Assembly (NCBI RefSeq): GCF_020360975.1
Contig: NW_025408668.1
Coordinates: 7,192,001-7,256,000, forward strand
Direction: 5' to 3'
Source of the DNA: Hirsutella rhossiliensis
Lineage: Eukaryota > Ascomycota > Sordariomycetes > Hypocreales > Ophiocordycipitaceae
Length of the DNA stretch: 64,000 nucleotides
The position numbers were made by a program, and so were the translations under genes. Shown here in pieces: positions 9,474-21,132 of this stretch. The notes beneath the pieces were generated by a model. The model was not told where the DNA came from. It made no database searches and was given only the letters and a program-made list of their open reading frames with translations. Within the stretch, counting starts at the first letter, position 1. Every line of letters begins with the position of its first letter.

Positions 9474-12400
9474 CTATGAATGGCTGGCCAAGTGGTTGGC
9501 GGCCTGGTCGTGCCCAGCATGTAAGCGTGTGACCAAAACTTGCCTCCAAATGGGGGGACTTACCCTCTCCAAATTGTAGTCATATTTCTCCAGCGCCGTC
9601 ACAGCATCGGCCCGCGAGTAGCCCATGCTTGTCAGGTTCTTGACCATGGGGTCATCGTGCTCTCCATGCTCCGTGAGGGCGCGGCCCGGCGGCTGCGGGC
9701 GCAAATCCTTCTTGCCGTCGTTACTGGTGTTCGGGTCGTTGATCCCGGGAGAGACGGCGCTCGGGGAGTCGAGGCCGGCAAAGATGGCGTCCCAGTCGTG
9801 GCTGTCGGGTGCCTTTTGCTGGTTGCCCCCAGTCGCAGCCGCGGTCCCGCCTGTCGGGTTTGAGGCCACAAAATCGAAGCTGCTCTCGTTTCCGAAAGCC
9901 GTCGACTCGCTCTTGGTCTGACTTGCTGGCGGGCTGCTGTCAAACACCGGGTTAAAGTCATCTCGAGAGATGTTGGCAAAATCGTCATCCGCGGATCCCT
10001 CCTTGGCATCCTCGAGACCCTCGAAATCGTCGTCCAGGTCATCGAGTGTGCCCTTTGCCGCCGAGTGAGACGGCCCGAGCGCGGCAGAACCGAAAATGTC
10101 ATCGGCAGTAGTGGTTGGCTTGGGGCCGGCCGCGCTGGAATTTGTTATCGTAGCGGGCGACGACGGCTGTTCGGCACTGCGACCGTGTAAGCAAAACAGA
10201 AGCTCCGCGACCACCACTCAAGAACCGCCCTACCCCTGGTGTGGAGACTCGGTGGAGACTGCCTTCTCTTTGGCCGTCACGTTCGAAATGGCATCTATAG
10301 CACCGGATGCCGCCTCGCTGACTCCTGCCTCTGGCCGTTTTTCGCCGGCTTTGTTCGGGGGCGAGGCGGGCGCAAAGTCGTCGTCGAACCCACCGCGCTC
10401 GCTGTCTGAGTCTGAGTCCTCATCGTGTTCCAGTTCCGTGATGGGCGGGAACTCGGCGTCGAAAGCGTTTTGTGCTTTGGAGCCCTCGGGAGCGCCAGGA
10501 CCCGGACTCCTGCTCGAGGCGGCAAACGCGGCAAACGCATCATCAAAGTCGGCCTTTGCTTTTGCCTCGTCGCCGTTTCCAAAGGAGCCGGGTGCTCCGG
10601 CGACACCAGATTCACCTGGATGGGGTGCCTTGGCCGCAGAGTCGCCGGCGGTGAGCCCCTGTGCGTCACCGGGGACGGGAATAGCGCTGGGCGTCGGGCT
10701 CTTTTCGTCATCGTCGCTCGTGGAGGTTGCTGGTGCTCCTGCACCGTCAGTATCGGTGGGAAATGGGTTGGAGGAGCTGGCGACTGAGCCCTCGATGCGA
10801 GAACCCGGGGGCGAGACCTGGCGAGACGAAGAGAACGATTCGGTGTGGTCGGGAAAGGGGAGGAAGCTCGAGTTGATCTGCCTCGACTCCGGCGGTGCCG
10901 GCGGTTCCAGAGTCCCCTGACGGCTGAAGGAGCCCGCGCTGGCGACAGAGTTGCCCGTGTGTTGCTGCTTGAATGTTGCCGGCGGCGGCGGCGAACTGGT
11001 CGCGCCGGGGGCAAACGACGGGCCAAATACTTCGTCAAAGGACTTGTCCTGGACGCCCCGAGTCTGCGGGGAGGGAAAGGTCCCCATTACATCCGTGCTC
11101 GCCGTCCGCTTAAAGAAGGGATTGTTACCACTTGCCGTCGACAGGGCTGGGCTGGTGACTTGGACAGGGGCCGACACTGGCGAGCCGCTGTCGAGTTGGC
11201 GGGAGACGTCGTCGCCCCCCTTTGCCAAGTTCTCGGCCTCTGTTTTGAGCTTGTCGCGCTCGCCTTCCGTCGTGGCTAGCTGCTTCTTATTGATGGCAGC
11301 CAGACCTTTCTGCTGGCGGGCCTCGGATCTGAGCTTCTCGACTTGCGGCTTGAGTTGTGCAATCTCGCCGTTGACGACGCGGATGCGCTCCCTAAGGCTG
11401 GCATTCTCCTGCTGGTCTGCCTGCAACGCCGCCGAGACCTGCTGGTGTTGGGTTTGGTGGTCTCGGAGCGTTCCCTCGAGGGTCATGCACTCGCCCTGGA
11501 GCTTCTGGGTGTCGGCCCGCGACTTTCTCAGCTGCTCTTCGAGAGCCCGGGTATTCTCCGCCTCCTTCTCGTAGAGCGTTCGAAGCTGTGCTAGCCGGTG
11601 CTCAAAGTTTTGTTTCTGTGAGTTGGTCTGGGTGAGCTCGTTTTGAGTCGTGGTCCTCTTGGTCTGCACCTCTTGCATCTGCTTGGAAAGAGAGCCGATC
11701 TGGTTCGACAGATTGGCCAGCTCAGTCGTCTCTCCCGTAATCTTCTTGCTCGCCTCAGGATCGTTGTCCTCGAGGAGATCTTCCGATTGTGCCATGGGTG
11801 CCTGCTTGAACGCGGTCCCCATGGCATCGGTCGACGGCTGTGTCGTCAAACCCCTGCCGAATGAGGACGAAGGAACAAAGGGCTTAAAAGTGGAGCCGGT
11901 GGCAGCCGGCTTAATGGGCGACGTTGGCGGCATGGCGCTCGTGCCGCCTCCAAACGGATCATTGGCGCCGGATCCTCCGGTGGACATTGTCGTCTGGGCC
12001 GGTGCCGGGCTTGGCGCGGACGAGTCGAGGCCAAAGAGGTCCTCGAGGGCCGACTTGGGCTGGGGCGGAGGAGGATGTGTCATGGGAGGGGGGTCGAAGG
12101 CGGATGCCGCAGCGGGCGGGCGCGCCTGGTTGCGCATGCTAGGCGGCACCAGGTTCGGCGGCAAGGTGGCAGGCAACGTCGCGGAGCGGCCGCTTCGCAT
12201 CTGTCTGATGAGGTACATGGCCACGGCGAAGCCATCTGGCGTCAGAGTCCCCTGGCTGTTGAAATCAGCTAGGTCCCAGATTTGGGCCAGGGCGTCCTCG
12301 GAGAGATTGGACTGGCTGAAGAAGGGGACGGCTTGGTCTCCGGTGATGAAGCCCTTGTTGCCCTTGTCCAGGGTCGCGTAGAGCTGGTCGAAGCGCTCTT

Positions 12401-13410
12401 TATCGGCGGGGGAGACGGCCCAGTCGCCGGCAGGGGTGCCTGAGGTTTGGGGAGCCAGGGGAGGGCGTCCCAGGGGGCTTCCGGTGCGCGGCTGGGTAGA
12501 GCCGCTGAGCTGGCGAGGGATGGCAGACATACCCGTGTTGCTAGGGGACTGGCGGGCAGACGGTCGCTGCGTGGCGGCTTCGTAGAGACCGGCGGGCAGG
12601 ACGTTGGGCAGGGCACGGAGAGCGCCCGTCTTCATGGAGGTGAGCAGATGCATCGCGAGGACAAACTCGGCGAGGACGAGGGCGCCACGCTGTTCCGTGT
12701 CTGCCAAAGCCCATATCCTACCTAGAGCCTCATTTGGCAAGCCCGACTTGTCGAAGATTTGACGCGCCTGCTCGCCCGATAGCATGTTTCCCTGGAGAGA
12801 CTGCCGTTCGAAGAGGGCCGTGTATTGGACGACCTTGTCGGGAGTAAGGGGGGGGAAGCGAACAGCGCCTCCGGTGCCCTGCGGCTGCAGGGCGGGGGGT
12901 CCAGAGGGCGGGGGCGAGCTGGTCGAGGCGGCAAGGGTGATGCCGTCGAACCGGGGCAAGGGGCCCTGCTGAAAGGCCAGGTCTGCTCTGGGTTCGTGGC
13001 CGGCCTGGGCATGGCCTATGAGTCGCAAGACGATGCCGAAGCCGGCGGGAGTCAGGAAACCTCGATTCTCCCTATCTGCAATCTGCCATATCTAAGCAGG
13101 CGGGCGAGGTCAGCAGGGGGCTCGAGGGCGAAAACGGGGGCCAACGCACTTCTCCGAGGACGCGGGAATCGAGGCGGGTCTTGTCGAAAAAGGAGAGGGC
13201 GGCGTCGCCGGTGACGACTCGCAGGTTCTCGGGATCGGCCTGTTTGAAGAGGTCGCCGTAGACTCGCTTCTCTTCGGGCGTCAAGTTGAGGTTGGATGCA
13301 GCTGCTGTAGGAGAGTCAGCCAGGGGCTCGCAGGGCCGTGAGGAGGCGCGCCAGAGAGGTAGGCAGAGAGGGCTAGGCATACCGGAGTCGGCGGCGGCGT
13401 CGGCAGACAT
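9474..13410 (-). CDS. EDE1: EH-domain endocytic scaffold Ede1 (Eps15-like), five exons
   Basis: Exons on the minus strand are 13410-13383, 13304-13150, 13091-10234, 10176-9564 and 9503-9474. They total 3,684 nt, or 1,227 residues. All four introns (78, 58, 57 and 60 bp) are GT-AG with clean phases, and CTGAC branch points are visible in the first two. The protein has three EH domains (about residues 14-105, 140-235 and 288-385; each with an IWxxAD/WALAD/WDLAD core and EF-hand-like loops), Pro-rich linkers, a long coiled coil (about 507-682), a disordered Ser/Asp-rich region, and a C-terminal UBA domain (about 1187-1227; MVKNLTSMGYSRADAV) completed by the last tiny exon. This order is that of Ede1/Eps15. 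Known role: an early clathrin endocytic patch scaffold binding NPF-motif adaptors and ubiquitin; also an ER-phagy-type autophagy receptor in yeast. High certainty. Confidence 0.93.
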
Positions 13411-13703
13411 GATGCCGCAGACCTTCGGCCGGCCAAGTTCCAGAGACAAGAGGATTGAAGGGGCGGCCGGCCGTGTCCTGGTGAGGCGACGACTGGGCCG
13501 CAAGCGCGAGACGAGACGAGGCGGGCGGGTGGAATTATAGGTCGGAAACTGCTCGGGTAGGGGTGGGAGACAGTTCGGCTGGGGATAGGTAGGATAGGGA
13601 GGTTATTTTTGTCGCAACGGCTGCGTTCGGAGAGGCGCCATGCAATGGTCGACCTTTGGGCCGCAGCGCGGGTTTTTGATGGGAAGCAGGCAAGCAAGCC
13701 AAC

Positions 13704-13727
13704 GGTGGTGGTGGTGGTGGTGGTGGT
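13704..13727. repeat. GGT trinucleotide microsatellite, eight units
   Basis: Eight perfect GGT units are read directly from the sequence, about 300 bp upstream of the EDE1 start codon. The tract is non-coding as far as I can tell. Confidence 0.9.
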
Positions 13728-14444
13728 CAGTCAGCCTGCCTGGATGCTGCGCCCGAGCAGCGAGAGAGATGAAGCTCAGCTGCCAGCACGTGTGTGGCTT
13801 GGCTCGCGGTGGCTGTGGCTGACGCCAAGACCGCTGGTGAAGGCCTGTACGAAGTAGAGACCCGGCTAGATACAGGGCATCGTGGGTTCGACCTCGGGCT
13901 GCATTTGCTTGTCCCCGAATCATCAGCGTTGGGTATATAAAATACGCCGACGTACCATGCATCTCACGAGTAGAGGCCGGGCAATGCAACCCGTGGCCAC
14001 AGCAGCACCGCTTTCGTACCTCGAGCCATTTTCGAGTCTTGCTATTTGCACAGACATCTTTCTTCATCCTCACAGATAATCTGCTCCATTTCTCTTACTG
14101 AGTCTCGAATTAACATCATCAGTTACTGCATAAATAAAATAGAAAAAAGATAGTTAGAGACATTGTGAGAATTAAAAAGACAGTTTTATCTCCTGTTTCG
14201 TCGGTTTTTAGTATCTAGGATGACGATGGCTGCGGCATACACCCAAAGACACACCCGCGCCAACGGCAATAGCAGAAACTAGAAGCAGAGGGATGAGAGG
14301 AACGAAGGGAGACTTATGGAAAGGAAGCACTGGGCAGGGAGAAAAGGTATATTGAGGAAGAAGATGAAGAAAGTGATATATAGAAGATAATAAGGAAATA
14401 ATGGGGAAGATAATATCTACTAGCTATCTAAGCGGGAAAAGAGA

Positions 14445-14449
14445 CCTCT
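14445..14449. repeat. Target-site duplication CCTCT (left copy)
   Basis: The five bases directly left of the 3' LTR match the five directly right of the 5' LTR (20546-20550). Five base pairs is the usual length for copia integration. Confidence 0.9.
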
Positions 14450-14649
14450 TGTGGACAGGCTCTTCACTGCAGTGAGGTTATTCGAACTGGTTCAATTGGT
14501 TATATCTTGTGTAACTAGGGAAACGTGTCCCATACAAACTGTGTGCAAAGACCTTCCTCCCTGTGTCTCACCTCTTACTCGCACGTGGCTAGCGCGGTCG
14601 ATTAGTTATACGTGCGCGATCGGTGCCTAGTGCACAGGTGGATCCAACA
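14450..14649 (-). repeat. 3' LTR of the copia element
   Basis: The 200-bp direct repeat of 20346-20545 is identical except for one base near 14587 (GTGGCT here, GTGACT in the other copy). It ends in the canonical TG...CA form on the minus strand. Confidence 0.95.
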
Positions 14650-14985
14650 CTGGAACCTCTTTCTAAATCGATGATCGCGCACTAATCAATCCACCAAAAC
14701 ACACCAAACACAGCGAATTAAGATGAGATAGGAAAAACACGAACAAGAACACCAACAAACTCCTACCACGATGCATCACTATGTTGGATAGTGTGCTCTG
14801 ACTGTAGCTCTCCTCCCCACACTGGGTGTGTTCTGCCACACGCCATCATGGGCCGCATTTCGAGCGCCGGATGCGCTAGCTGATTCCATCGGTCCCACGT
14901 TGGAATATGGACACGAGGATCTCCTCGTTAATGTGAATGGAATAAAAGAACGACGGTAAAGCAGAAGAAGGGAACGAAAAACCGA

Positions 14986-16740
14986 TTAAATCTCGTCGAG
15001 AATTGTTGTGTTATTGCGATGAACGAATCCTTCCACCCTCACGTTTAGCTGATTGTCGCTAATAAACTGCGTGAGGGCGCTGTTTGGTGATGCCTTCGTC
15101 ATAGCATCGGCAGGGTTATCTGCGCCGTTGACCCAACGGATTTCCGCAATATCCCTTGATTCATATGCCTGCCTCAGCGCCATGATATCTATCATGAGTC
15201 GCTTCTCTGTTGTGGTGCCAAGTTTGACGAGGCACTCATAGAGGCTATATGAATCTGTGCAAATGACGAGCGGATTTGCTTCAGATCAAGGCGTTGTGCG
15301 ATCGTATTGACCGTTTGCTTGATCACAAATGCGAGATCGAAGCCCGATGTCAATCCATAGATCTCTGATGCAAGAACGCTTCGAGTAACGCGCTTGCATT
15401 TAGTTGAGCTCAATGAAGAATGTTTCCGCGGATGGAAAATGAATCGGTTGATTGCGCGGTCTCATTGGCGATGATAATCACAAAGCCGATTTGAGAGCTT
15501 AAATCCTTATTGTTGGCGAATGATCCATCGGTGAACACAAAGATCTTCGCGCTCTCGAGATCGATGGGTATGTAACATAGGCCACGGTCGGGATTGTTGA
15601 TCTGCCATTCAATCCGCTTGTTCAAAGCCTTGAAGTCGGTATTAACGGGCTCTTGGGCTTGTGCCGCAACGGAACAATCGTATGTTGCTTCGGGTTGGCA
15701 AATCGAAGCGATATATGCCCCCCGGGCGCGTTGAGCAGCATAATCCTGATGCCTACTTGATGCCTGAAGATTGATCTCCTCGAGGTTTTGGCTTGGCCCT
15801 TCTGCCTGACGATGACACAGCCATTTTGTATGGTCAGGCGGCTGCCGTTAAAGTCGCAGATGGAACCTTCTTGGAGAATCTCTTTGGCTTGGCCTTAAAG
15901 CAGAGTTCTTTCTCCTCGATCTTGAGAAATGCATCTGTGCCAACAATGAATGTGTCATCCGTTTGCAAGGCCGCGATGCCAAACAGGTCCTTGTCGGCGA
16001 TGTTGTTTGCCGTGATCAGAAGGCACGGGTCAAACGAAGAGGTTTCCATATTAAGCTTGCGGCAGTGATGGTCGTGATATGTGTTGAACCAGTGGGCTCC
16101 TGCCTCTGCGATGCCATATAGCGGCTTCACGATTCGCAGGATTGTTCCCTCTGGATATCTTCTTTTGAGTTCTTGAGGAAGGGCTGCAAGGATGACACGG
16201 GCCAGCTTGGTCTGGGATTGTGTGTATGCCATCGTGATGTCTCTGATCATGATGAACATATCCCGTGTGCAGAGAAACGGTGCTAAGGCCAAGGCCACGC
16301 GTTGTGCGGGCCGGCTGATGGTAGGGGCTTGTGTGAGGATCCCACGTTTCCCATCATCATTGTATCCTTGCACAACGAGGCGTGATTTCTCGTATGGCGT
16401 TGCAGTATTTCTTCCTTAACCTCTCTGACCATTCGTGATTTGAAGACACGATATCCACCATGTTTATTCGCATCGAATTCTTCGGGTACAATGACCCCAG
16501 CGGCGAGGAGGTTCGTGAGCTCGAGTGTGTCGGAAGCTTCAAATGGGAAACCGGTGCTTGTGATCTTTCCTTCAGCTCGTAGCCGCTTGGCTAGGCCGAG
16601 ATGTTCCATTTCTTTTCGAACAAGAAACGCATTAGCTTCATGATGAACGATAAATTGAACGGGTGAGCAAACAATAGTGGATTCTGATGTGCCATTTTGT
16701 GCAGCATCCTTCCTAGGTCGGCCACGCCTGCGCGGCCTCT
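14986..16740 (-). pseudogene. copia reverse transcriptase and RNase H, frameshifted
   Basis: The RT starts near YRVFKSRMVREVKEE (frame of 17005-16283). It shifts by one base near 16410 into the frame of 16373-15834, with GYNDDGKRGILTQAPTISR, LKRRYPEGTILRIVKPLYGI and the catalytic pair in ALQTDDTFIVG. Here the copia YVDD box is replaced by QTDD. After a further shift near 15870 come RNase H segments with acidic residues in FVFTDGSFANN and VLASEIYGL. The C-terminal block RWVNGADNPADAMTK ends at a stop at 14986. Several further frame changes occur between 15625 and 15180. Function as written is unlikely. Confidence 0.83.
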
Positions 16741-18540
16741 TTGGCTCAGGGTATTCGAAAGGTTTGGGTTGGTCTTCTGTGGTAGGAAGAGGAAGAGGTT
16801 GTTGAGTTGTGGGTGGAAGGAAGAGGGTTTTGAAGAGGATGTTGTTGATCGGATTGTGTTGAGGGAAGGAGTGATTGTTGTGTTGATGGGTCTGTGCGGC
16901 TAGGGCTAGGGTCGGGTTGCAACTGAGGAAGGAGCGATTCCGGGTGACGATAGTACGGTTGGACGCATGTACTGCGAAATTTCGCTGGTCCGTTGTCCAG
17001 GTCAACTGCGATTTCCGTATCCGTCACCTCGAGCACTTTATATGGGCCTTGCCATCCGTGCTTCTCGCGAAATACGCGAACTTCGCTTCCTAGCGCCAGG
17101 GATAGGGGCAGGCGCAACGCTGTATCAGGCCCATTACGCGTATTTAACGCGGTCTGAACCTTCCTCTGGGCGTTGATCTTCCTCAGCTCTGACATCGTTC
17201 GCCACACCGCCTTAGCTCTTGCCATTGCGGAAGGTGTAGGCGGCGAATCCATCGTCATTCGAGGCAGAGCACCGAAGACGAGGAGGGTTGGAACGAGGCC
17301 ATCCGGACCGGCTGTGTCGTTGACAGCCTTGAAAGCCATTTGAAGGACTTGATCAGGGCTCACGGTATCCTTCAGCTCTGCCTTTAATATATCATATGCT
17401 CTTCGGACGGGCACATGATACTTCTCAACCTTCCCAACAGCCCAATGTGCTTCCACAGGCACCTGATGACACGTTATTCCCATCAATTTCGCTTCTGCTT
17501 GGAACTCGGCAGCAGCGAAATTCGTGCCTGCGTCATGAGTGATCACATCGGGTGGTCCAAGGTATGTATCCATCCAACATTGTTTCAACGCGAGCCACGT
17601 TTCCTTGGCCGTCATGTTGGATAGAATCTCCTGCCTGATAGGCAGTGGCTTGATCAACAACATGGAGGACTGGTCTGCCACCCAATGTCATGACATCAAC
17701 GATGACTTCGTAATTGAAGTCACAATCATCCTTCAAGCTGAACTTGAACCTTCGTGGCGGGTCGGATTTCATCTGACAGTAGTGGCAGAACTTCTTGATC
17801 ATTTCCAGAGCTTCGATTTCCACATCATGGCCAGCCGAATTCAGCAGCTTGTGCAGCCGATACACGGATGGATGACCAAAACGCGTGTGGAGGCGCCGCA
17901 ATTCAGCCTCCGTGAGATATGCCACTGATGCCTCTTGTTTCCGCAAGAAGAACCACGCGTGACCCCATCTTCGAATCACTGGAACGCTCACACCATTGCC
18001 AACGAGCTCGTTCGTGACGTTATTTAAATATACGCCGAGCCGATCCATATCAGCTAGGCATAGGAGGAATGGCGTTGGCACGTTGACTATATGAAAATCA
18101 ACCTCTCCCACTGGTGTGTTCAAGGTGATCACGCCAAGTGGTGTTTCCAATCTTCCTGCACCAAATCTAACTGGTTCGGGCTTGCGATCATCACGGAATT
18201 GGACTGGGGGCATCTCTCGTTGGAGAGCACGCAGTTGTTCGATTCCTCCCGTCGATATGCATGCCGCACCTGTGTCCGGCATGATTCCTTGGAACGAGTC
18301 TTGAGAGTAACGATCTAGTATGAATTGTGTGGGTTCGTCACTGTTGAATAACTTGATGCCTACTGGAGAGATCCGATGATGGAAAGCTTCGTTGGACAGA
18401 AAGGTCGCAGCAGCGTAGAACGATTCATAAGGGTCAGAGGAGTCAGAATCATCGGATTCCTCGGTGCTCGAGTCATCCTGATCCTGTGATTCCCCTTCAT
18501 AGTCAGCCAAGAACATAGCATACGAACGAGATTGACCGTG
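16740..18540 (-). pseudogene. copia protease and integrase region, frameshifted
   Basis: The first part (frame of 18897-17533) contains the aspartic protease active site IMPDTGAACIS near 18290-18260. It then has the integrase zinc-binding domain with His in LHTRFGHPSVYRLH and Cys in KFCHYCQM. The core starts with the first catalytic Asp in VIVDVMTLGG. After a one-base shift near 17640-17670 the core continues (frame of 17681-16746) with the second Asp in THDAGTNF and the Glu in VEAHWAVGKVEKYH. An integrase C-terminal region follows (LALGSEVRVFREKHGWQGPY). The order protease-integrase before reverse transcriptase is diagnostic of copia rather than gypsy. Confidence 0.85.
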
Positions 18541-20078
18541 GAAGCCTCTCTCGTAGATACTTCTCTTTGGCTGCTTTTCTCTCGTTTTCAGGATGTCTCG
18601 TTGAGAAACAACCTTCCTTGCCGCAAACGTAGCATTTCTTCTTCCAATTTGGCTGACGCCTTTGTGATTGACCTCTTGTTCCGCCGGAATTTCGCTGAAA
18701 TTTGCGATCCACGAAGTGCTGATCATGTCCTCTATCCAGGTCTTGGGGATATTGGCCACTGGGTTGTTCAGATCGTTCATCTTGCATGGCAGATAGCGAT
18801 GATCGAAGCTGTGATGCCAATCCCTCAAATGTAGGTGCGGGAGAGTATATCGCGAGTCGGAATTCAGGCACACCACGGCACGCCCTGAGCGTTGCATCGA
18901 TCAGGCCACCTTCGCCGCCAGACTTATCCCCGAGTGCTCTCCTACAGAGCCGCAATTTCGTAAGAAGGGCCTGGAGGACCTCGTCAGATGACTTACCGGG
19001 CATCTCAGCCCGAAGTCGGCTGAAGGTGAGGGTGCTCCAGTGGGTATGATACATCTTCTGGTTGATTTCGGTGTCAAAGTGCTCTTTCATCTTCTGATAC
19101 ATCTCAGCGAAGGTTAAATCAGTGCTGATTTCGTGTAGAAAGAAGGACTGAGCTTCTTGGCCAGAATCGAAGGAAAACACCATGGAATTTAGACGGAGGA
19201 ATGTTTGCTTGACGGCACACGCTCATGAATTTCCGGATCTTGTCATCGAAGATATCGTATGGTTCGCCGGTATAGGCTAGTTTCTTGTCCCATATCTTAA
19301 TGAATCTAATCGTGAGATCGGCCTCAACTTCCTCGTTCTCGAATCGAACAGGTGGAATGCTCGTGTATGCATCTCGGAAGTTGGTAGTCCGTACGGGGCG
19401 TCTGCTGATACCGAGGGATTCGCGCCATTGATGCTGAGGCTCTTGCTGAGCGGGTTGATGGGTCTCAATGATCTGAGGGGATTCCGGTTCCGCCGGTCGG
19501 GTAATAGTTGGCTGCTGGATTACTACCGGTGCCGGTGACGATATAGCCGCTTTAACAGTTCCTTGGAGCAGCTTCTGTTTCACCTTATATGCCACGGTGT
19601 TTTCAGCAACCTCTTGACCAAGCAACTCGTTCTCATCCCATTCAGGAAGTTCGTTACTTGTTAGAAGGCCACATAAAGCTCGAGAGATGCTAGAGTTGGC
19701 CTTGCCCATATAGATCCCCCTAATTCTGAGAAGCGTCCGGAGTCTTGATCTAAGGCGTGGGTTGATTAGTTCGAAGTCATCATAGCTCCATCCCGTGAAG
19801 TCGTTATACAGATCCCCAAGCAGGGCAATTCCGTGGTTACGTTTATCCACCGTGTATGTTGCCACACAGCCTAAGAAGAAGCTGTTGCGGTGGACAAGGG
19901 AGGAGCTCTGGGTGATAGGTTCGTTGAGGAAATCCGCGTCGAAATGCCTGATCGGGAGTGAAGGGAGCTCCACGATCGTCAGGTTCCGTTCAACGAGTTG
20001 CCTGTCTTCGAGAGACACGTTGGCCGGGGTATCCTGGGCTGTTGCCGGGGCTAGTGCGGCAGATGAATTGTCAGACAT
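18540..20078 (-). pseudogene. copia gag with CCHC-like zinc knuckle, frameshifted
   Basis: Gag begins at the ATG at 20078 (MSDNSSAALAPA) and reads to about 19180, where a one-base shift at a run of T (minus strand) moves the protein into the frame of 19183-18503. That second segment includes the capsid-like region (MYQKMKEHFDTEINQ) and a zinc knuckle CYVCGKEGCFSTRH (about 18635-18597). Known role: Gag forms the virus-like particle and packages element RNA. The frame changes again near 18540, at the start of the protease region. The product is probably one Gag-Pol polyprotein in intact relatives. The disruption could be real decay or assembly error in a repeat. Confidence 0.8.
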
Positions 20079-20345
20079 ATTGACAGGCTGTGTGCTGAGA
20101 AACAGGGCACAGGGTGTCAATGAGGTTATCAATGTGCGATAGGGCACGCCTAAGGGTCGCTGATGACAGCAAAGCTTAGGCACGGTTGGATAACTAGAGT
20201 GGGCTCTGATGCAGAGTCTTCGTAGCAATCCGCGCGTTGTAGCAACTATCCTACCGTCAGGAGCTCGCTTTGCAGAGCGTGACGATAGGTTAGCTCTCTT
20301 CCGTCTTGCTGTTCTGTGTCACCTTTGCCGGGCGACACTGATCAG

Positions 20346-20545
20346 TGTGGACAGGCTCTTCACTGCAGTGAGGTTATTCGAACTGGTTCAATTGGTTATA
20401 TCTTGTGTAACTAGGGAAACGTGTCCCATACAAACTGTGTGCAAAGACCTTCCTCCCTGTGTCTCACCTCTTACTCGCACGTGACTAGCGCGGTCGATTA
20501 GTTATACGTGCGCGATCGGTGCCTAGTGCACAGGTGGATCCAACA
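20346..20545 (-). repeat. 5' LTR of the copia element
   Basis: The partner of the LTR at 14450-14649, with 199 of 200 bases shared. In element orientation it drives the gag start about 270 bp downstream. I could not assign a primer binding site with confidence to the bases just inside it. Confidence 0.95.
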
Positions 20546-20550
20546 CCTCT
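20546..20550. repeat. Target-site duplication CCTCT (right copy)
   Basis: Right-hand partner of 14445-14449, confirming that the element inserted as a unit and that both ends are intact. Confidence 0.9.
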
Positions 20551-21132
20551 TCTGTAGACTGAATTCCCTTCCATCGTCCCTAGATAAACAGGGAGCCAAG
20601 GGATCGGGACGATAGATAGGAAGCAGTCTATCTATCTATATGCAGTCTATATCTATTTATCTATTTTAAAGGTCGTGTCTAACCATCTACACCTATCTGC
20701 TTGAATCTCTGGTAGATCGATGTATTCCCAGCCTGGCCTTAACCTTCTTCCGCTGTGTAGTTAATAAGCTGATCGGTCTCTTCCTGAGCGAGCTTTAGTC
20801 GTTTTCAGCATCGACTTCCTCGGACTCGTCTTCCAAGAACCCAGCTTGAGCCTGAGTTTTAACCTCAACCTGCCGTCTGAATTCATCGAATAGGCTACCA
20901 ACGGCCGACTGCATATCGCTATACCATTGCGGCTTATTCATCGGCGTGGATATCTGGAACGAGACGACAGCGAGACGACAGATAAGGAGGTGTAATCAGG
21001 AAGGGACACCGCATGGGCTGCAAGGAGGCTATGACATAAAGACAGGAATGTATATGTAAGTAAACTGAGAGAGTGTATTTTCGTCTCAATGCGTAGTACT
21101 CAGCCACTGACACCTATCTGACGTAGCGTCAC
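20551..21132. other. Intergenic region with a TATC-rich tract and a 48-codon ORF
   Basis: It contains a TATC/TATCTA-rich tract (about 20617-20665). On the minus strand, a 48-codon frame at 20941-20795 starts MNKPQWYSDMQSAVG and ends in an acidic tail. Its composition is protein-like, and it may be the 3' remnant of an older gene or transposase, but I recognise no family. The rest is non-coding sequence downstream of the MFS gene. Confidence 0.35.

Larger units (their letters stand above)
13411..14449. other. EDE1 upstream region, edge of copia insertion
   Basis: About 1 kb between the EDE1 start and the copia element. It becomes A/G-rich toward 14100-14440. It carries the GGT microsatellite listed separately. 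No gene was found. Confidence 0.4.
14450..20545 (-). mobile_element. Complete Ty1/copia LTR retrotransposon
   Basis: A 6,096-bp element on the minus strand bounded by two 200-bp direct repeats that begin TGTTGG and end CCACA in element orientation. It is flanked by a 5-bp target-site duplication, CCTCT (14445-14449 and 20546-20550). Between the LTRs, translated fragments run in copia order: gag with a zinc knuckle, aspartic protease (DTG), integrase, reverse transcriptase, RNase H. A purine-rich tract (AGAAAGAGG, minus strand 14666-14658) precedes the 3' LTR. The coding region is split by about six single-base frameshifts, so this copy probably cannot encode a full polyprotein. The near-identity of the LTRs points to recent insertion. 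It sits at the border between the housekeeping block and the siderophore cluster. Confidence 0.93.

Noticed and set aside
13876..13905. tRNA-like sequence (GGGTTCGACCTC)
   Set aside because: It resembles a T-loop, but the flanking stems do not pair and no D-arm or anticodon arm can be drawn.
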